In this document: positions 57,286 through 64,000 of the stretch, in pieces | How the letters are laid out: each line of letters starts with the position of its first letter | Position numbering within the stretch: the first letter of the stretch is position 1 | Source of the DNA: Neonectria sp. B-13 | Taxonomy: Eukaryota > Ascomycota > Sordariomycetes > Hypocreales > Nectriaceae | NCBI GenBank assembly: GCA_002682825.1 | Contig: NOKP01000012.1 | Location: forward strand, 992,001-1,056,000 | Length of the DNA: 64,000 nt | Direction: 5' to 3' | Position numbers and translations under genes: made by a program | The notes under the pieces: generated by a model | The model's database searches: none | What the model was told of the DNA's origin: nothing | Seen by the model: only the letters and a program-made list of their open reading frames with translations

Positions 57286-58079
57286 TGCATAGGTCTGTTT
57301 TCCCTGAAGGAAAGTAATGACGTGGTACGGGAGCCGTGGGATTGAGATGTGATTGCAGGTAAGCGCTTGCGTAGTCGGCTTTGGGAGCAGGAACGCGGGG
57401 GGCGATGCAGTCACCCCTTGTCGGCCAGCTAGGAGTATGGGCTGACAGGTCAATGTAGGGGTACTCGACCAAACCTGTGGAAATCGTCGGTCGTACAAGG
57501 GTCACCAGTATGAAGGTTGAATGGGAGGGCATATGCTTGCTTAAATTTGGGAAGAAAGGGTCGCCTCCTCAGGTGCATTAGCGTGTAGCGCCATTAAATT
57601 CCCCTCTCAGTGTATTATCCTACTCAGAGGGACAATCTACCGCCTTGAAGAATCCACTGTGTACCTTGCGTACCAGCCCCAAGAGCGCCTGTTGTGCCAT
57701 CTAGTCGACGGCAATTGGCGATCCATTCACATGGTCCCAGAGGCAATGTTATCCTAACTTAGGGAGGAAAGTGGCAATGCCCGCCTCGTCTGTGTATGGA
57801 GTGGCACTTGAGTTTAAGGTGTATTTTCTTAAAAACCCCGGCCCTAGCTGTCCACATAGGTAGGTCGCTCAGCAGCTGTCCCTCTCCACACGACTTGGAG
57901 CGCACCGCGATCTCGATTGCCGTAAATGGAAGCGTGTGGCGGTGGACAGCTTGCCCGGAGCGGGAATAGGCTTCTTTCCCTCGTCGAGATTCCTAAATAG
58001 GCAGTTCAACCAGCGACCTTAGCCTATTTAAGCAGTTGGCACAGGAAGACAAATTGATTCGCAAGGGGCAACAACGATG
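57286..58079. other. Divergent intergenic region
   Basis: Upstream region of the Zn2Cys6 gene (-) and of the transporter relic (+). The frame of the regulator stays open further upstream (to 57532), but no domain supports a longer start. Confidence 0.4.
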
Positions 58080-59055
58080 ATTCCGACCTGGCACGACACC
58101 GTGACAATGCAAGGCCTAACGTACTTCCTCGTTAGCATGAGTTTTGCTCTATCCGTGGAAATTTAACTGAGGGTAGTTAAGATTCTGCTTAGTCATTATT
58201 ATCTGCCTGTGAGACCTCTACTCAAGGATTAACTTGGGAATGGGGCTTTATTCCCAGTTTTACTCAATTATAAGTCTAAGAACTTTGCTCTTAATTTAGC
58301 CTATATATTTTCTCAACGAGATTGGCGTGGCCGATCCGCACTTGATTGCTTTTGCCAAGATCAGCTGCGGTCTTCCCGGCTGCATTGCCGCGTTCTATCT
58401 ATCAGATAAGGTCGGAAGACGCCCGGTGCTTACAGGTGGCTCCTTCCTCATGGCTTCTCTCATGTGGGTGACAAGCGGATTTGCGAGCTGGACGCTTGAG
58501 GGAGTCCCTGGAGGTAGTGCGAAGGGCGCCTTCGCGGCTATTATGCTCTATGTGAGTATCTTTATCCTAACTTCAATCTTCTTAAGTTCATATTCTTGCG
58601 TTTTCAGAGCGCTATCTCAGCAACCTACTGGAGCTCCATAATGTGGACGGTAACGCGTAAGTCAACAATCCAGGCTCTTTCGAGACGAATGACTGGTTTT
58701 CCATTTTATTATTTATTAAAACTGAGGTCGCGACACTGCAACGTTGAGAACGAATCGTCTCTATCGCTACTGGGGCCAGTTTCTCGAAGGGTCTTGTAAT
58801 CACGTGCGTGAACCCCTTGTGCAGAACGAGCTAGGAAACGGTCCAAGAGTTGGCACGGTGTATGGGAGTATCTCCATTATAGCCCTTCTCTTTATCTACT
58901 TCCTAGTACCAGAGATAAAAGGAAGAAGTCTAGAAGAGCTGGACGAGTTATCGCAGGCAAAAGCCGCCCCATGGAGATCTACTCAGTTTGTCTCCACTGG
59001 CGCCAGCGCCGAAATCACTGTCATTGAGAGAGCTAGAGTTGATGGCATGCATTGA
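58080..59055 (+). pseudogene. Sugar transporter (MFS), broken
   Basis: The C-terminal half of a sugar-porter: YFLNEIGVADPHLIAFAKI, YLSDKVGRRPVLTGGSFLMA, then over a plausible intron (GTGAGT/TTCAG, 58552-about 58608) SAISATYWSSIMWTV, and finally EIKGRSLEELDELSQA, the family's typical ending. The N-terminal six helices are absent. A TGA at 58745-58747 stands at a conserved Arg position (LQR-stop-ERIV), as from CGA to TGA, and the frame shifts near 58810 (VNP / VQNELGNGPRVGTVYG). It cannot make a working transporter. Confidence 0.85.
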
Positions 59056-59756
59056 AAGACCGAGAAGGAGTAGGATTACCTGGCCAGCCCACGGCTATAC
59101 CACTAGATTATAGGCCAGTTTTATCTTCAATCTGACGTATGGTTCGTTAGACATCCCATGTACTTTCTTGAGAAGTTACTCACTTCGAAGTTAAAGTTTA
59201 GAGTTAGGTACTATAACTATAGTACTTTCAGTTTCTCTTTGGTGCAAGTCCTTTTACGATCCTAGCTATAAAAACAGCCGTACGAGAGAAAATTCGGAAG
59301 CTACAGAAAACAGAGCTGGGTGTCTCCGAGTACTGAGTAACAAAGCCCGTAGACACAGGGGTAAGGTGAATTAGGCGATCGTGAACTAGTGGGAGAATGA
59401 TGCAATTGCACCTCGACCCGGAGTAATGGTCGTCCTATCCTATCTACGCTTCTGACAAAACACTAGAAAGACACAACAGTGACTTGCGAGTAGAAAATAC
59501 GAGACTTAGGATGTGATACGATATAAATTTCGTTATATAGCCAAAATGTGAAATAAAAATCTGCCATAATTTCATTGCGCATTCTCTGTCCTCCAAGAAA
59601 CATGAATCCTCCAACTTTCACATGCCACAGCTCAACAGACATAAAGGGGATCATTTCCAGCATTCATCAGAATACGAACTTGTTGAGAATAAACTCTCCG
59701 ACGACGAGTGAAAGTGAAAGTAAGATTGACCCAGCCATCAAGGGAACCCAGCTAGC
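59056..59756. other. Intergenic, convergent 3' ends
   Basis: No gene recognised. It lies between the transporter relic (+) and the LPMO gene (-). Confidence 0.5.
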
Positions 59757-60485
59757 TCAAGGAACCTGGACTGAAGGTCCTGGGATAGTGTAACTAGTGA
59801 AAGCCTCATACAGGTTGAAGAGAATGCCAGGGTCTTGGGGAGTATAGAAAGTGGTAAAGTCTCCTCCCGACAGCGAACCTGAACCGCTGCCAGTGACCTT
59901 GAGGTTGATACACTGCGGGTAGGCTTGAGCTCCGTTGACCTGCCCGGCCGAGTGAAGAGCGATGATTTCATGTCGGAGGACGTAGTTTCCAGGCTTGAGG
60001 TTCTTAGGGATGGTCACTGCCCAAGAGAACCCGTTGCTAAAAAGCTCGTCTGCAGCCCAAAGACCGGGGTTGGAGCCTGAGATGAGACCTTTATGGTCGA
60101 TCTTGGTCCATCGGAGGTTGGCTTTGGTGATACTGGCGAATTCCCCGGTGACAGGAGCGAGATAATCAAGGACCGGTCCGTGGTGCGACTCAGGCCAGGT
60201 GTTCCACTGCAGGGTAATGGTGTTTCCGGCGACAACAGAAACTGCGTTTGAAACGGGCGTAGCGCTCTTGTGGCAGATGATATCAGAAGTTGAAAAGGCG
60301 TCTGGAGCCACGAAGCCGTTGTCCTGGTTGCCAGCCGCCCATCCCACTGCGTCGGCCGGTGCACTCCAAGGAAGACCGCCAGTGTAGGTGACGCCGTCTG
60401 CAATGATGGTTGCGACGTGGCCGTGACCGCTGACCGACCTGGCCAGGAGGGCCGTGAGGAGACTAGCGAGAACTGAATGATGCAT
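59757..60485 (-). CDS. AA9 lytic polysaccharide monooxygenase
   Basis: Secreted copper enzyme that cleaves cellulose or related glucans by oxidation. Single exon, 242 residues. Signal peptide MHHSVLASLLTALLARSVSG with cleavage giving mature His1 (HGHVATI), the first copper ligand. The second His lies in ESHHGPVLDY. The axial Tyr lies in AQAYPQCINL, whose Cys pairs with the one in DIICHKS. The flat binding surface is partly seen as GLWAADELFSNGFSW. Length fits a single-domain AA9 without a CBM1. The ATG at 60485 is chosen over the upstream frame start because the signal peptide begins there. Confidence 0.96.
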   Translation of the reverse strand: MHHSVLASLLTALLARSVSGHGHVATIIADGVTYTGGLPWSAPADAVGWAAGNQDNGFVAPDAFSTSDIICHKSATPVSNAVSVVAGNTITLQWNTWPESHHGPVLDYLAPVTGEFASITKANLRWTKIDHKGLISGSNPGLWAADELFSNGFSWAVTIPKNLKPGNYVLRHEIIALHSAGQVNGAQAYPQCINLKVTGSGSGSLSGGDFTTFYTPQDPGILFNLYEAFTSYTIPGPSVQVP

Positions 60486-63150
60486 TGAGGCGAGTGTATG
60501 AAGAAATCTGTGATTGATAAGACTGCAAGATTGTCTGCTCACTTGTCTTACAACAGTGGCGTGAGGTGTTCTTATATTACCCGCATCTTAGACCTCAATC
60601 AATCACGTACAGGCTAATAGTTTCACAGAGACCACAAGTTACCGCTTTAGTAGACGGAGCGGAATCCATAACCCATGTAAGGGCCGCACTGAACGGGGAC
60701 TATGCATCCGAATTACCAAATGGATATCACGACATGTGACGTTTGGTTGAGTTATACCAATTACCCACAGTGTGGCCATGGGCAAAGGGTGTCTCATTGA
60801 CGGTAAAATAGACCCTATACACAACAACTCTTGGTATTTGGAGGCTGATGGTTTAGGCTATAGACTCACCAATGAGACGTATTTTTTAGTCGCTTCCGGA
60901 TCAAGTTCCCGATTGTCATGGGTCATGTGTTTCCTTTTCTATACCTGAAACTCGGAACGCTGGCCGATTCCTCCGTGACTTCTTATGGGACCTCTATTAT
61001 AGGGTGGTTGTTTTTATATTCCTATTAGTCAACGATCCTTCGCATGTTTCCCCGAAACATCGTTTTGTATCATATTAACAACTACGTTGGCAATAAACAA
61101 GGACATGAATGTTTGCCCGAGTGTAGCTCACGGCGCCTTTCTTTGTTCGCATACCGGCCTGTAACAAGCCTTATTTTTCCTGCCGGTCCCATGTTTTATT
61201 GTTGAAAACTCTGCGGGAGGGGCTGTGGATCGGCAAGAAATGAACCGTGTGGATTCAGGGTCGAGCGGGTTGCTTCAGTGGTACATCCATTGCAGATATC
61301 AGACACCAATCCAAATGGGTTAGACAATGGATAACTGGATTATGGGTGGTTCACATGATATTGAAGGAACAAATGTCGGATGATATTCTTCCCAACCCGG
61401 TAATTGTGAGAGATCCTCACAAGCGGAGATTCTGACGCGATTGCTAGCATGGGTGTGAGGTGGCCAGGGGGTCCAGCGTCCTTATTTCTCTAGTCTGAGT
61501 CTAATTCCACCAACTGTATCTCCCGCTATTGCATCCTTCGGCTTTTACAAACGATTACCCTCCCACGGGTCTTGTATCATCCTCCAGTAGCGCGCCGGGT
61601 AGGCTCGGGTATGTGAAATATGGGCACTGTCCACAAAATCGTCTCGACGCAGGACTGAGAACCCCTGAGCATGGGCGTCCTCAGCGTGAGCCCCGACGAG
61701 ATGGTGCTGGGCGAGCGGGTCAGCGTCGCTGTAGGCGTAAGAACTGCACGTCTCCAGGACTCGCGTAGGGTCATTGGCGTCCCTGGACCAGACGGCTACC
61801 CGGTCTTGGCTCTGAAGGATGTGTACCCATACCCAAAAGCTCGCACTAAGCGGGTAAGCCAGAGGCAGGGCGGCGAGATTCAACTGCCCGGGCGGAAACT
61901 AAACATGACGGCCGCGGCCACCGCCCGGTACTCAGACCGTTCAGGCGACAAGTCAAATATAGTAGCATGTAATAACAGCGGGCTGTCGTCTTTCTCTGAT
62001 GATGTTGCGGCGTACACTTCGCTAAGGTTCTGCGCTGTGCCTAGGCCGATGTTGGAGAAGGTGTGTAAAATCTGAGAGGGATTTTAGGAACCCTGTTCGA
62101 CGGTTTCCCAATCTGCGTCTGTGTCTATGTCTGAGTCTGAGCCCAGGAGACTGCGAATCACCGACACGGCTGGCGCAAGTTCCTCGCGAGCGGCCGGAAG
62201 CTAGAAGAATTGGTGTAGATAACACTTCATGACTAAGATAACCGCGTTGGAAATTGCTCCCTGTAACTGGACACATACTTGCATTGTGGCTGTCATGCGC
62301 GAACGCACATGCGGAGGGAATAACTAAACGTGGCCCAGCTGCGGTATGTTTGTCGTTTACACCGGGAGTAGGACTATGAATACAGAGGGCGAGAGCTGTA
62401 CGACTGGTAGAGATACAATGGTGGTATCTTTTGGAACTTGGGCTTTTACAATTTGTATTTCTCTTGTGTTGGTTGATTATTTGATACGCAAAAATCAGCC
62501 ATCTGAACAAGCAACCATTATTAAGCTACGACACAAGCAAGAGATGAAAATCTCAGCTAGCTGACTGTCAGTGCCATAACTAGAAACAAGGCGTATTGTT
62601 GGCTCATCAACGAGTAAACGCCGACCGCTCCGCCAACCTGCACGGTATTCCACTGGTGGCCGTGTCCCACCGCTGATCTCCTCGAAGTAGAAGTAAAGAT
62701 GATTGGGATGAACGGGGCGAGAATCAGTAGGACAATGAAAGGAAATATAAAAACGCCATCGTGCAAACACTTTCCTTTATCTACGGCCCATACGTACCGG
62801 TAAGACATAATGAACTTGTACATGTATCATGAAGATGTAGCCTCAACATTGCTCATTAAGAAACGCTAAGGGTTTGAACCGAAAATGAGACCTAATGTAG
62901 GTAGCATGGCCTTAAATTAACTACATACCATTTATTAATTGCGTGACAGAAACTCAATCATTTACAAGGCCCCTGTATTCTTCTTATCTTCGTCAGTTAC
63001 GAGGTGGTTAGACATAATCATGTCACAAGGAGTTTCTCAGAGGCCGCCACCAAACCTAATCCGAGGATCCATGGATAGTATAGCACGAGATTTATTTTGA
63101 ACTTGATAATAAGCCTAAGAAGTCAAATGCAACTACTAATCGGACAGGCA
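60486..63150. other. Long intergenic stretch, no gene recognised
   Basis: The left end is the LPMO promoter. Frames at 61529-62075 (+), 61545-61883 (-) and 62557-62823 (-) overlap on opposite strands and show no family. The last has a hydrophobic segment but no signal peptide or domain I can support. Confidence 0.4.
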
Positions 63151-64000
63151 TCAAAGACCGATGTTACCGTGTAGCCTCCACATATGGGCGTAGCATGCCT
63201 TGCTTCCATCAAATGTTGCCATGCATATCCAGCAAATGTCGGTGTCACATCCCTTACAGGTCATATGGTTGCATCCTTCAGTCTTTTCCATGAGTGTGCT
63301 GCACTTAGGACAAGCCTTAACCCCTAGCTCTTCCTTGACTTTGTTGAGTGCCTCGAGGCCACCAGATGCATCTCCCTTGTGCTCGGCACAGGTCATGCCA
63401 GGATGCGGGGTAAGACAGGTCGTGCAGGTAGATACGAAGCACTTGCCACATGTGAATGTCGTGGGCGATGCTGCAGGATCAGAAGTAACGCGGTATATTT
63501 GGCTGCAATCTGGTGTTGGACAGTATCGGAACTCGCCCGGGTGACGCCGGACATGGGAAGCAAAAGATGCTTCAAGCACATCCTCAAATGTCTCCGAGAG
63601 AAGAAGATTGTGAATTTCCGAAAGTTGCAAGGCCTTGCCGCAGCCCCCAGAATCGCCCACACAAGTAACACAAAAGTCCTTTGAGGTTGATGCTTCCGCT
63701 CGGCACATGCTGACGAAACAGTAGCTGCAGTAGACATGGTTGCAAGAGGTACGAAGCGGCTCCTCGGCTTCGCAAAAGCAGACCGGGCAATCCGTCTGGT
63801 GATTGGAATGCTTCTCTGTGGCGTTCTTTTGCCTGCGGGCTATGACGAGTTTGGCCTCGGCGACATCTTTCTCAGTTCCATGGACCAGGATGCATCTCGA
63901 CGTGAGGTCAAACACGGCTTTGCCACGTCCAAGTTGTGACTCGAGTACCTTAAAGCCACCGTCCACGGCCCACTGAAGCTCGTCCTCCTGATCGAGCCTG
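63151..64000 (-). CDS. RBR-type E3 ubiquitin ligase, C-terminal part
   Basis: The gene enters from the right edge, where its frame is still open (RLDQEDELQWA), and ends at 63151. Visible in order: a KH-like segment (GGFKVLESQLGRGKAVFDLT), RING1 (CPVCFCEAEEPL, CNHVYCSYCF), the in-between-RING domain (YCPTPDCSQIYRV, CGKCFVSTCTTC) and RING2 (ACPKCSTLMEKTEGCNHMTC and ICWICM). The Cys in GCNHM corresponds to the catalytic cysteine that carries ubiquitin as a thioester in RBR ligases. The C-terminal tail is short. The preceding KH-like part hints at a larger protein, such as the fungal helicase-RBR fusions, but the window does not show it. Confidence 0.92.
   Translation of the reverse strand, partial: RLDQEDELQWAVDGGFKVLESQLGRGKAVFDLTSRCILVHGTEKDVAEAKLVIARRQKNATEKHSNHQTDCPVCFCEAEEPLRTSCNHVYCSYCFVSMCRAEASTSKDFCVTCVGDSGGCGKALQLSEIHNLLLSETFEDVLEASFASHVRRHPGEFRYCPTPDCSQIYRVTSDPAASPTTFTCGKCFVSTCTTCLTPHPGMTCAEHKGDASGGLEALNKVKEELGVKACPKCSTLMEKTEGCNHMTCKGCDTDICWICMATFDGSKACYAHMWRLHGNIGL

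Noticed and set aside
61529..62075. Overlapping frames on both strands taken as possible genes
   Set aside because: No domain, signal peptide or splice pattern on either strand; GC-rich DNA keeps both open by chance.
1..64000. CRISPR arrays, rRNA, tRNA, operons and riboswitches
   Set aside because: Scanned by eye; no regular spacer arrays, no recognisable RNA gene and the gene style is eukaryotic with introns.

Overview
The window looks like a gene-rich, transposon-poor stretch of a filamentous ascomycete genome (Pezizomycotina, probably a Sordariomycete). The evidence is short introns with GTAAGT-type donors and CTRAC branch sites, a class III chitin synthase, Zn2Cys6 regulators, GPI-anchored and secreted proteins, an AA9 lytic polysaccharide monooxygenase and several STAND/NLR-type proteins. 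Exon joins below were made by hand from splice signals and reading-frame continuity; no search or RNA evidence was available.

Layout. 3.2-5.9 kb: class III chitin synthase (-). 6.7-9.0 kb: a Pro-rich single-pass membrane protein (+) and a Cys-rich GPI-type surface protein (-). 9.8-11.6 kb: relics of three enzymes (a short-chain dehydrogenase, an enoyl-CoA hydratase and a cytochrome P450). 11.8-14.2 kb: a small putative secreted protein and an M43-type secreted metalloprotease. 15.7-19.3 kb: a Zn2Cys6 regulator (-) and a multi-pass membrane protein (+), divergent across a promoter with 19-bp-spaced CGG repeats.

20.4-43.6 kb is the most distinctive part. It has a ubiquitin-like-domain protein ending in a CorA-like two-helix membrane module, a relic of an NLR N-terminus, a complete phosphorylase-NACHT-ankyrin NLR (interrupted by a 100-N assembly gap and ending in a frameshift), a decayed NACHT NLR on the opposite strand, a secreted Thr-rich protein, an NB-ARC-like STAND protein with an uncharacterised C-terminal half, and a head-to-head pair: a PD-(D/E)XK nuclease-like protein and an ankyrin protein with a STAND-type helical N-terminus. 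In fungi these families are tied to non-self recognition and regulated cell death, so the stretch may be an innate-immunity-like island.

44.5-64 kb returns to ordinary accessory content: an MDR oxidoreductase, degenerate Zn2Cys6 pieces, an RTA1-type membrane protein, a GPI-type secreted protein, a second complete Zn2Cys6 regulator, a broken sugar transporter, the AA9 LPMO and, running off the right edge, an RBR-type E3 ubiquitin ligase. No rRNA, tRNA, CRISPR or intact transposon was recognised.
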